The notes under the pieces: model-generated
The model's input: only the letters and a program-made list of their open reading frames with translations
Databases searched by the model: none
Told to the model about the DNA's origin: nothing
Translations under genes and position numbers: made by a program
From: Marinilabilia salmonicolor JCM 21150
GTDB lineage: Bacteria > Bacteroidota > Bacteroidia > Bacteroidales > Marinilabiliaceae
Length of the DNA stretch: 57,571 nt
Direction: 5' to 3'
Assembly (NCBI RefSeq): GCF_000259075.1
Contig: NZ_AJKI01000042.1
Location: 1 to 57,571 of the forward strand
Shown here: piece by piece, positions 1-7,582 of the stretch
Layout: every line of letters starts with the position of its first letter
Numbering within the stretch: the stretch's first letter is position 1

Positions 1-559
1 CCCCCCCCCTCTCATTATTGGTCACGACCAATAATGAGAGGGGGCATGAGGAATACCTCAAAACCCAGGGCGTTGCCCGGGGCTATTGCCCTCAGGCTTT
101 CAGCCTGTTTACATCTTACCTGCCTTATGTATAAGGTAGGCTAGTGTCATGTAAAGTGTAGAATCTCGGGTAAGCCGCAGCTATTTTTCACCTTGTGCAA
201 ATCAACAAAAAAGTAAGCATAGCCGCAGCTACGTGAGACTTTTTCTTGAGAAGCACAAGGTAGAAAGAGCAAGGCTTGGCCCGTCAGACGATGCTTAACT
301 TCACACTAGCACAAATTTAAACGAAAAAAAGTGTTTAAAAGAATGACAATTATTTGTAAATTTACGTTAATGATAAAATGAACATGATTTTACCTGATTT
401 ATTCACCAATAATTCATGACTCGAATATAACAAAGTCAATAAAGCAGGTTGAAAAAAATAAAACTGAAGGGTTACAAAATCGTAATCTTCTGTTGCATTT
501 CGCTGATGACATCATTTTTATTAGATTTGTACCATTCAAAAATATGAAAACAACTAGAT
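1..559. repeat. Gene-free repeat-rich spacer with hairpins
   Basis: No convincing coding region is visible. Positions 5-23 and 26-44 form a perfect 19-bp inverted repeat with a 2-base loop. Positions 64-108 hold a REP-like unit: a hairpin built around GGGCGTTG, then GGCTATT, then a CAGGCT/AGCCTG hairpin (94-99 and 103-108). ACCTTGTGC (190-198) is inverted at 253-261, and GCCGCAGCTA-type sequence appears twice (about 174-182 and 223-232). The last 200 bases are AT-rich and lead to a -7-like element before the Hpt gene. Confidence 0.6.
522..529 (+). promoter_or_regulatory. Bacteroidota -7 element for the Hpt-STAS pair
   Basis: TAGATTTG matches the Bacteroidota -7 consensus TAnnTTTG and lies 30 bases before the Hpt start codon. 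No clear -33 TTG is seen at the usual spacing, so this is a motif-based inference. Confidence 0.45.
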
Positions 560-1036
560 ATGTCCAACAAACATGAATTCGTAAACTTGTCCTATTTACA
601 AAGTATTGCAGGGGATGATGAAGGCATAATAAATGAATTAATTACCATTTTCCTGGATCAGATTCCGGAGTTTACAGAAGGATTAGATAAAAGTTTTGAA
701 GAAAAAGACTGGAGGAATGTAGCAGCCATAGCCCACAAAGCAAAATCATCGGTATTATCAATGGGAATGGAAGAGTTGGGCAATGTTGATTTAAAAAACC
801 TGGAGCTAATTGCAAAAGAGATCTTTGTTCAGGAAGTTAAAAAGAAGTCTGACGCTACCGAAAAAGAAGTAAAAGAGTCTGAAAAACTGGAAAAGAATCT
901 CAAAGGGTACGATGAAGAACGGCAAAAATGGATAAATGAAAACACCACCCCTGAAAAAGTGGCCGAACTCATTGAAAGATTCAAAATCACCATAAATAAA
1001 GCAGGAAAAGAACTTAAATCTGAAATAAAGGAATGA
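560..1036 (+). CDS. Hpt domain phosphotransfer protein
   Basis: This 158-residue protein has a histidine phosphotransfer (Hpt) four-helix pattern. Helix A/B features are at residues 8-45 and the phospho-acceptor motif AHKAKSS is at 58-64, with His59 as the likely phosphorylated residue. Such proteins relay phosphate between hybrid kinases and response regulators in the cytoplasm. Between the third helix and the closing helix (about 131-155) lies an unusually long, highly charged Lys/Glu-rich insert (about 88-130) that is probably helical or coiled-coil. The gene overlaps the following STAS gene by 4 bases (ATGA), so the two are probably co-translated. A -7 element lies upstream. No kinase or receiver gene is adjacent. 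Family assignment rests on the His motif and helix pattern. Confidence 0.8.
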   Translation: MSNKHEFVNLSYLQSIAGDDEGIINELITIFLDQIPEFTEGLDKSFEEKDWRNVAAIAHKAKSSVLSMGMEELGNVDLKNLELIAKEIFVQEVKKKSDATEKEVKESEKLEKNLKGYDEERQKWINENTTPEKVAELIERFKITINKAGKELKSEIKE

Positions 1037-1350
1037 TGGATACACTTCTCAAAGTAACCCGGGAGAACAATAAAATCACAGGAACACTTGTGGATACAGA
1101 TCGGTTAAATGCGACCATCGCCACCGGGGTTAAGGAGCAACTCAATAAAAATTTTGATGATTCAGAAATTTGCTTTACCCTAAGTCTCCAAAACATTAAA
1201 TTTATTGACAGCACGGGCATTGGTGTTCTCATCTCGGCTCTAAAAACTGCAAGGCAGCACAACGGCGAGTTTTACCTTACAGATGTAAATAAAGAAGTAA
1301 TGGATTTGCTGGCTCTGATGAAACTCGATAAGGTGTTTGATTTCAAATAG
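1033..1350 (+). CDS. STAS domain anti-sigma factor antagonist-like protein
   Basis: This 105-residue protein consists of one STAS domain. The loop motif FIDSTGIG carries the serine (about Ser60) that partner-switching kinases phosphorylate in SpoIIAA/RsbV-type proteins. It probably acts as a cytoplasmic switch that binds an anti-sigma factor or another target when unphosphorylated. The start ATG overlaps the stop codon of the upstream Hpt gene, which suggests translational coupling and a shared pathway. No adjacent kinase of the RsbW type or PP2C phosphatase is present, so the target cannot be named. The region before the terminator of clpB holds nothing else. Confidence 0.88.
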   Translation: MMDTLLKVTRENNKITGTLVDTDRLNATIATGVKEQLNKNFDDSEICFTLSLQNIKFIDSTGIGVLISALKTARQHNGEFYLTDVNKEVMDLLALMKLDKVFDFK

Positions 1351-1404
1351 CGGTTGCTAAAAACCATCATTCCCGGCCAATCATTTTACACAAATTCCCG
1401 GTTA

Positions 1405-1440
1405 TAAAAAAAGTCCACCGGATCAAATCTCCGATGGACT
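1405..1440 (-). terminator. Intrinsic terminator of clpB
   Basis: AGTCCACCGG (1412-1421) pairs with CCGATGGACT (1431-1440) with one mismatch. On the minus strand the stem is followed by a T-run (bases 1406-1412 read in reverse). It lies just after the clpB stop codon. Confidence 0.8.
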
Positions 1441-1460
1441 CATAGTTTTTCATGTACCGA

Positions 1461-4046
1461 TTAATTGGCAAAAGTCAAACCACCATCTTTAAAGTCAACG
1501 CGAATTGGCTGCTCTTTATCAACCTCATCCGCCAGTAACTTTTTAGACAAATCATTAAGTACAAACCTCTGTAGGGCCCGTTTTATGGGTCGGGCACCAA
1601 ACAGTGGATCATATCCCACCCCGGCCAGATAATCAATGGCCTCCTCACTCATCTCAATAGATACATCCTGTGTCTTCAGAAGTCTGGCAATCTGTTCAAA
1701 CTGAAGCTTGACTATTTCACGTATCTCCTCTTTAGACAATGGCGAGAAAGTTATGATATCGTCGATTCTGTTCAGAAACTCCGGTCGAATGGTTTGTTTC
1801 AATAGCGTCATCACTTCCTGGCGTGTTTTCTCCACAACCTCTCCCGAAAATCCGGAAGCTCCAGCATCTTCAAAATTCTTTTGAATCAGATGTGAGCCCA
1901 CGTTGGAAGTCATAATAATGATGGTATTCTTAAAATCGGCATGACGGCCTTTATTGTCTGTCAATCTTCCGTCATCCAGCACTTGCAGCAGGATGTTAAA
2001 CACATCCGGATGTGCTTTCTCTATTTCATCAAGTAAAACCACCGAATATGGTTTCCGCCTGACGGCTTCGGTTAACTGGCCACCTTCGTCGTACCCCACA
2101 TATCCGGGGGGAGCTCCGATAAGCCTGGAAACAGAATGTCGCTCCTGATATTCAGACATATCAATACGGGTCATCAGATCCTCATCATCAAATAGAAATT
2201 CGGCAAGTGCCCGGGCCAACTCAGTCTTACCGACCCCGGTAGTCCCCAGAAAGATAAACGAACCAATAGGACGACGTACATCCTGCAGCCCGGCCCGGCT
2301 TCGTCTGACAGCATCAGCAACGGCCGCAATCGCCTCGTCCTGACCAATCACCCGCTTGTGCAATTGATCTTCGAGCTTAAGTAACTTCTGGCGCTCACTC
2401 TGAAGCATTCGGGTAACAGGAATCCCTGTCCACCTGCTCACAATCTGAGCCACATCCTCGGCATCTACCTCCTCTTTAATCATGGCATTCTGCGATTGAC
2501 GCTCGGCCAACTGACGCTGCAACTTTTCAATGGTTTCATTGGCCTCCTTGATTCTTCCATAACGCAATTCAGCCACTTTTTCATAAAGACCTTCGCGCTC
2601 GGCACGATCGGCTTCAAACTTATACTGCTCTATGGCCTCCTTGTTTTTCTGAATTTGTTCAATGATGCCTTTTTCCTCTTCCCATCTGGCTCGTAAACCG
2701 TTGCGTTCTTCCTTCAGATTGGAGATCTCCTCACTCAATTCATTGACTTTCTTCGTGTCGCCTTCTCGCCTGATGGCCTCACGTTCAATTTCCAACTGCT
2801 TAATTCTTCGTTCAATTTCATCGATTTCTTCCGGAACTGAATTCATCTCAAGACGCAACTTGGAAGCAGCTTCATCAATCAGGTCAATGGCCTTATCGGG
2901 CAAAAACCGATCGGAAATATATCGTTTAGACAATTCTGCAGCAGAAATGATGGCTTCATCCTTAATTCTCACCTTATGATGAGTCTCATACCGTTCTTTC
3001 AGCCCGCGCAAAATGGATATGGCAGAAGCCAGATCCGGCTCATCCACCATCACAATCTGGAAACGACGTTCCAGCGCTTTGTCTTTCTCAAAGTATTTCT
3101 GATATTCTCCCAATGTAGTTGCGCCAATAGCTCTCAACTCACCTCTTGCCAGAGCCGGTTTCAGAATGTTTGCAGCGTCCATGGCACCTTCACTTTTTCC
3201 GGCACCCACCAGAGTATGAATTTCATCGATAAACAGCACAATTTCCCCGTCACTGCCAACCACCTCTTTGACAACAGCTTTGAGCCGCTCTTCAAATTCA
3301 CCTTTATATTTGGCACCTGCAACCAAGGCCCCCATATCGAGCGAAAATATCCTTTTACTCTTCAGGTTTTCAGGCACATCTCCATTGATAATGCGATGAG
3401 CCAGACCTTCTGCAATGGCCGTTTTTCCCACACCCGGTTCCCCAATCAAAATGGGATTGTTTTTGGTTCTTCGCGATAGTATCTGAAGTATACGACGAAT
3501 CTCATCATCGCGCCCAATTACGGGATCCAGCTTACCACTCCTGGCCTGCTCGTTGAGGTCAATGGCAAAGCGTCCCAGAGCATTAAAGGCATCTTCAGCC
3601 GACTGACTATCCACTTTGCTGCCTTTACGCAACTCTTCAATTGCCTGCTTCAGTCCTTTTTCAGTCACTCCGGCATCTTTCATCATTTTGGAAACCTGAT
3701 CCCCGCTTTTGAGAATCCCCAGTAACAGGTGTTCAATACTGGCAAACTGGTCACCCATCTCCTTTGAAAAAGCAACCGCTTTTTGCAGACTTTCATTGGC
3801 TTCCCGACTTAAATAAGGATCGCCACCGCTCACTTTGGGGTAAGATTCTATCATCTTATCCAAAACAGGCACAAGTTGCCCAACCCCCATTTTATTAAAC
3901 AGAAATCGGGTAATATTTTCTTCAACTTCAAGCACTCCCTTAAGCAGATGCCCGTTTTCTATTGCCTGATGCTGATAACCACCGGCAATTTGAAAGGCCT
4001 GTTGTATGGCCTCCTGTGCTTTTATAGTAAATTGATTCAGATTCAT
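1461..4046 (-). CDS. clpB: ATP-dependent disaggregase chaperone ClpB
   Basis: This 861-residue protein is a full-length ClpB/Hsp104 homologue. It has the N-terminal repeat domain (residues 1-145), a first AAA+ module with Walker A GEPGVGKT (about 202-209) and Walker B LFIDEIHT, a long coiled-coil middle domain (about 400-520), and a second AAA+ module with Walker A GTTGVGKT (about 600). With DnaK it extracts and refolds aggregated proteins after heat or other stress in the cytoplasm. The length is normal for the family. The middle domain separates it from ClpA and ClpC. It is transcribed alone, with an intrinsic terminator directly downstream. I could not see a CIRCE or sigma-32-like operator in the 480-bp upstream spacer. 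Confidence 0.97.
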   Translation of the reverse strand: MNLNQFTIKAQEAIQQAFQIAGGYQHQAIENGHLLKGVLEVEENITRFLFNKMGVGQLVPVLDKMIESYPKVSGGDPYLSREANESLQKAVAFSKEMGDQFASIEHLLLGILKSGDQVSKMMKDAGVTEKGLKQAIEELRKGSKVDSQSAEDAFNALGRFAIDLNEQARSGKLDPVIGRDDEIRRILQILSRRTKNNPILIGEPGVGKTAIAEGLAHRIINGDVPENLKSKRIFSLDMGALVAGAKYKGEFEERLKAVVKEVVGSDGEIVLFIDEIHTLVGAGKSEGAMDAANILKPALARGELRAIGATTLGEYQKYFEKDKALERRFQIVMVDEPDLASAISILRGLKERYETHHKVRIKDEAIISAAELSKRYISDRFLPDKAIDLIDEAASKLRLEMNSVPEEIDEIERRIKQLEIEREAIRREGDTKKVNELSEEISNLKEERNGLRARWEEEKGIIEQIQKNKEAIEQYKFEADRAEREGLYEKVAELRYGRIKEANETIEKLQRQLAERQSQNAMIKEEVDAEDVAQIVSRWTGIPVTRMLQSERQKLLKLEDQLHKRVIGQDEAIAAVADAVRRSRAGLQDVRRPIGSFIFLGTTGVGKTELARALAEFLFDDEDLMTRIDMSEYQERHSVSRLIGAPPGYVGYDEGGQLTEAVRRKPYSVVLLDEIEKAHPDVFNILLQVLDDGRLTDNKGRHADFKNTIIIMTSNVGSHLIQKNFEDAGASGFSGEVVEKTRQEVMTLLKQTIRPEFLNRIDDIITFSPLSKEEIREIVKLQFEQIARLLKTQDVSIEMSEEAIDYLAGVGYDPLFGARPIKRALQRFVLNDLSKKLLADEVDKEQPIRVDFKDGGLTFAN

Positions 4047-4528
4047 ATCTTTTGGTTTTATTATTCAAAAACAGAATGTACTCTTAACCCTACCTCATAC
4101 CTAAAACAGGTTAAGGCGTAAACAGACTGGAAGCCTGAGAGTTTAGAGTTATCCCCCACCTCCTCTCTTTATTACAATTCTCCTGGGGCGTTGTACCAGG
4201 CTATTTCTTAAAGACCTTCCGCCTTTTAAAACAAACCTTCACCTTTTCAATGCGACATTATGTTTTCCCTTAAAGGAAAAGCCCCGCTTCTAGGAGGACT
4301 GATTTATTGACTTCGTTGATCATCGATTCATAAATAAATCTTCTGCTTAAGCGCTTTCAAGCATCCTGCCACAAGCGGCAATACGTCAATTTGACGCAAA
4401 AAGCGCCTTTTGCGTGCCATTTTTTCAGCCACGGAATTTATCTCTGGTCAAAAACACAAATTGAAATGATTAAAAAATTCCTATTTTAGTAAAAGCAAAA
4501 ACGAGGCTGTTTCTCAAAGCTGAGACCA
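4047..4528. repeat. Divergent spacer between clpB and an OMP gene, with repeat remnants
   Basis: No gene is seen. 4181-4232 is a degenerate copy of the REP-like unit at 64-108: GGGGCGTTG and GGCTATT occur with the same spacing, flanked by CCTGG/CCAGG that can pair. 4306-4330 is a solitary copy of the 25-bp terminal repeat that bounds the element at 6636-6833 (23 of 25 bases agree with its right end). The promoter for the downstream gene lies at 4461-4489. No clear clpB promoter could be assigned. Confidence 0.6.
4461..4489 (+). promoter_or_regulatory. Putative promoter of the POTRA/barrel gene
   Basis: TTG at 4461-4463 and TATTTTAG at 4482-4489 are separated by 18 bases. This fits the Bacteroidota -33/-7 layout with one mismatch in the -7 element. 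The gene starts 40 bases downstream. Confidence 0.45.
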
Positions 4529-6463
4529 ATGACAACAACATTCAAACCATATATTCTTACTAAAATACAACATTTTAAACGGGATTTCAGAAATTTATTT
4601 TTCTTCGAATTTTCCCTCTTCATCCTATTGTTTTCGACCACCAACATTCATTCACAAACACCAGACACCCTCACCATCATTAGAAACGACACCACTATAC
4701 AATTTGTACAGCCCAATACACGGGAAACACCGTTGCAAGGAAAAACCATTGAGGACATCCTGAAAAATTATTCGAACAGAAACATTTTCAGCCGGAAACT
4801 CCATGAATGGTTGGTAAAAAGCAGCATTGAGGAATCCGAATCGAGCAGTGGTTCTGCACAAAAAGAATTCATCGACTACAAGGGCAAAACAATTAGTCAT
4901 ATCGATGTCAGGCACATTCAGCCTTTTGGCGGCTCGGTGGAAGACACTGTTTCAGTTGCCGATTCCTGGATTGCACGCTTAGGCAATAAACTGAGATTCG
5001 AAACCGCATCAGGAGTTATTTTAAAAACCATTACATTCAGTGAGGGACAGAGTGTTTCAACCACCGACATCACAGATAGTGAGCGTCTGTTACGTTCTTT
5101 TTCCTTCATCAATGATGTGAGAATAATTATATGGCCACATCCCGAAAACCCAGAATCGGTAAATGTGAGTATTTATGTACAAGACAGATACCCACATGCA
5201 ATTTCACTGGGACTTACAGACCAAAACCCCTCTTTTACGCTGATCAACAAAAATCTTTTCGGTCGCGGTTTTTCATTGTCCCACACCCTGGTTACCCCTA
5301 CCATCGACATATCCACCTGGGGATTCCGGGAAACTTTTGGTGCCGAAAATATATTTGGAGAATACCTGGATTTTGAAATCGATTATTCCCACATCGAGAA
5401 TCTGGAAATGATCAGTGGGATCCTGAAAAAAGATTTTGTTCTTCCGGAAATCAAATATGCCGGAGAAATATCCATAAACAGGTCATTCATTAGTCCTAAA
5501 ATATTTGAATATCCAGCCATGGAATGGGAACCACCGTTAGACTATCTTCGCAAAAACTTTTACATAGGACGCTCTTTCCTGCTGAATAATCCGGATTCAC
5601 CACTTCGATCGAACATCTATATTCTGGGGCGTCACCTGGACATAGAATTGTTTGACACTCCACCTGCCTCTCCTCTGTTTTCAGGTGGGAAATTCTATTA
5701 TGGAGGGCTGGCATTTTCGCGTCGGGGTTACTACAAAAACAATCTGATATATTCGTTCGGCCGCACCGAAGATGTTCCGCACGGAATGCTTGCAGGCTTA
5801 TCTTATGGTTATCATGAAGCCACAGATACCGCCAGGCATTTTCTGGCACTGCATTACAGTTCCGGTCGGGCATTGATTCCTTCCAAAGGTTACCTCTATC
5901 TAAGCGGAGATATTGGTTCTTTTTTCCAAAAAGGGAACCCCGAACAAGGGTATCTAAAACTCTCGGGCGAATACATTACCCCACTAATAAATGTTGGTCA
6001 GAGCAAAATGAGAAGCTTCCTGGAATTGCAGTATGTCACAGGCCTGCACCGAAAACAAGGCGAATATTTATCCATTGACGAAGACGTTAACGGACTGCAC
6101 AGATTTGAATACAGAAACACCATAAGGGGATTGGAGAAAGCCGTATTGAAAACAGAACAAGTATTTTTTACTCCCATGGAACCCCTGGGGTTCAAGTTTG
6201 CGTTCTTTACTTTTTTCGACACAGCCTTTCTTCGGGAAAACGAAGACCATGGACTCTTCAGTCACACCCCTTATTTTAGTTTTGGCGGTGGGTTAAGAAT
6301 CCGAAACGACAATCTGGTGTTCAACACTCTGCAAATAAGACTCTCGATCATGCCAAGGGTTCCGGAAGGGGAACTTCCATTCAGCTTCAGAACCAGTGGA
6401 GAATCCGTGAAAAACTTCAGGGATTTTGTTCCGGAACAACCGGGCAATCCGGTTTTCTATTAA
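4529..6463 (+). CDS. POTRA-containing outer-membrane beta-barrel protein (BamA/TamA-like)
   Basis: The 644-residue product begins with a positively charged stretch and a hydrophobic segment (about 24-43) ending IHSQ, a plausible signal peptide. Residues about 105-225 contain two POTRA-like units: one begins near KGKTISHIDVRHI, the other has a beta-alpha-alpha-beta pattern near ILKTITFSEGQ and ends with VNVSIYVQDRYP. The rest (about 225-644) is rich in alternating hydrophobic strands and aromatic residues, as in Omp85-like barrels. It probably sits in the outer membrane and takes part in protein or lipid insertion. It is too short for BamA, which has five POTRA units, and no TamB partner is next to it. 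It stands alone, with a promoter-like motif 40 bases upstream. Confidence 0.75.
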   Translation: MTTTFKPYILTKIQHFKRDFRNLFFFEFSLFILLFSTTNIHSQTPDTLTIIRNDTTIQFVQPNTRETPLQGKTIEDILKNYSNRNIFSRKLHEWLVKSSIEESESSSGSAQKEFIDYKGKTISHIDVRHIQPFGGSVEDTVSVADSWIARLGNKLRFETASGVILKTITFSEGQSVSTTDITDSERLLRSFSFINDVRIIIWPHPENPESVNVSIYVQDRYPHAISLGLTDQNPSFTLINKNLFGRGFSLSHTLVTPTIDISTWGFRETFGAENIFGEYLDFEIDYSHIENLEMISGILKKDFVLPEIKYAGEISINRSFISPKIFEYPAMEWEPPLDYLRKNFYIGRSFLLNNPDSPLRSNIYILGRHLDIELFDTPPASPLFSGGKFYYGGLAFSRRGYYKNNLIYSFGRTEDVPHGMLAGLSYGYHEATDTARHFLALHYSSGRALIPSKGYLYLSGDIGSFFQKGNPEQGYLKLSGEYITPLINVGQSKMRSFLELQYVTGLHRKQGEYLSIDEDVNGLHRFEYRNTIRGLEKAVLKTEQVFFTPMEPLGFKFAFFTFFDTAFLRENEDHGLFSHTPYFSFGGGLRIRNDNLVFNTLQIRLSIMPRVPEGELPFSFRTSGESVKNFRDFVPEQPGNPVFY

Positions 6464-6551
6464 AACGAATGAAACGAGCATGGCAAGGATTGCCTCGAAA
6501 GAGAATGTATAAAATCTTGCATGCGAGTTCCATCAGACCAATAACTTAGAT
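6463..6551. repeat. Dispersed 80-95 bp structured repeat, copy 1
   Basis: This stretch begins at the stop codon of the barrel gene. Read in reverse complement it matches 12787-12880 and 12925-13000. Shared blocks are GGAACTCGCATG, a TTATACAT-type block, a GGCAA-n3-TTGCC hairpin, and GTTTCATTCG. The internal hairpin arms GGCAA/TTGCC are intact. Confidence 0.85.
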
Positions 6552-6631
6552 GTATTTTCACACCAATGTAACCCCTGGTATTTATTTTCCGTATAAAATA
6601 ACTCAACTGCACTTTCTGACAGACTAATCTG

Positions 6632-6841
6632 GATTATTGACTGTATCGAACTTCGTTTCATAAATTATCTGTTACAATGTTCAACTACCTGCAAAATTCG
6701 GCAGTCCTCAATGAAATTGACTTGAAAATAGTTCACTATTTCCTTCATCAATTTTCTCTGCGGTTGCCTATTTTTTTTGGTGTTTAAACATCTCATAACG
6801 AAAACTTCTGAATCGAAGATCGACGAAGTCAATAAATCATG
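6632..6841. mobile_element. Inverted-repeat-bounded element of about 200 bp (MITE-like)
   Basis: A 25-bp left end (6636-6660, beginning ATTGACTGTATCGAAC) matches the reverse complement of the right end (6809-6833, ATTGACTTCGTCGATC in that orientation) at 20 of 25 positions. No transposase is encoded inside. Another copy of the end lies alone at 4306-4330, and an internal segment (6720-6800) is related to 22828-22908. The spacer 6464-6967 holds no gene, only this element, repeat copy 1 and a promoter motif. Confidence 0.55.
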
Positions 6842-6915
6842 CTAAAACTCAATTCTTAATTAACACCACAAAAAATTATTTTTGGCTAAAACCGTTATTT
6901 ATCTGAATTTTTAAA

Positions 6916-6923
6916 TAACTTTG
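6916..6923 (+). promoter_or_regulatory. Bacteroidota -7 element before the secreted protein gene
   Basis: TAACTTTG matches TAnnTTTG. Transcription would start near 6930, which favours the start codon at 6968 over the upstream ATG-like start at 6935. Confidence 0.45.
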
Positions 6924-6967
6924 GGTAAAGACATTTGAGGGCTATAATATTATCTAAGCTTTTATTC

Positions 6968-7402
6968 ATGAAATCAAATAGAACAATAACATTTTTTCTG
7001 GTATTATTTTTTTCGGTATTGTTTACATCCGGAACAAATTCTCAGCCAACAGAAAAAATATACGCCGACTGTTTACTGCAGATTCAGAACGGGTTTGTTC
7101 ACAACAGCCAACCCATGAAGGCACTTCTGACAGGATCAGAAGTTGCTGAATTCCGAACCACTTTATTCGAAGGGAACATATACCGGATCGCCACCTGTTC
7201 CCCGACAGATAAAAGAATATGGTTCTCGGTTTATGATACAAACAATAACATTTTGTTTTCCAGCACACATCAAAACTTCTCTTCTTCATGGGATTTTAAA
7301 ATGGAAGGGAATATGGAGTGCATTATTGAAGCAGGTCTGATGCCAGGCAGCGGAGATTCAGGATTGGCTCTTGTGCTCATCGGCTTTAAGAATGCTCAAT
7401 AA
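6968..7402 (+). CDS. Small secreted protein of unknown function
   Basis: I do not recognise the family. From the chosen ATG at 6968 the product has 144 residues: MKSNRT, a hydrophobic core, then SGTNSQ, a typical Sec signal peptide of about 27 residues. The mature part (about 117 residues) has beta-rich patterning, two to three cysteines, and the phrase RIWFSVYDTNNNILF. It is probably periplasmic or surface-exposed. A longer reading from 6935 adds 11 residues but would begin almost on the predicted transcription start. The TerB-like/ABC fusion gene follows 180 bases later on the same strand. A functional link is possible but not shown. Confidence 0.65.
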   Translation: MKSNRTITFFLVLFFSVLFTSGTNSQPTEKIYADCLLQIQNGFVHNSQPMKALLTGSEVAEFRTTLFEGNIYRIATCSPTDKRIWFSVYDTNNNILFSSTHQNFSSSWDFKMEGNMECIIEAGLMPGSGDSGLALVLIGFKNAQ

Positions 7403-7582
7403 ATCTATTCATGAGTTTATTCCGAAAAGTAAAAACTTTGCCAAATTCAAAGCGAACCGTTTTTCGCCCGGAGTTATTATCTGATAATGAGGAATCAACA
7501 AAATGACTCCTCAAAAAAAAAAGGCGTAACCGGACTTTTCGAAATCCGCTCATTCATGCATTGGAGAATATGATTAAATACC

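Noticed and set aside
1-44. Rho-independent terminator
   Set aside because: The stem is strong but followed by CATGAGG, not a T-run, on either strand.
2976-3479. 167-residue plus-strand reading frame inside clpB
   Set aside because: It is the antisense shadow of a strongly conserved gene, with no domain pattern of its own.
6935-6967. Upstream start for the small secreted protein
   Set aside because: It would start only about 5 bases after the predicted transcription start and put extra residues before the signal peptide.
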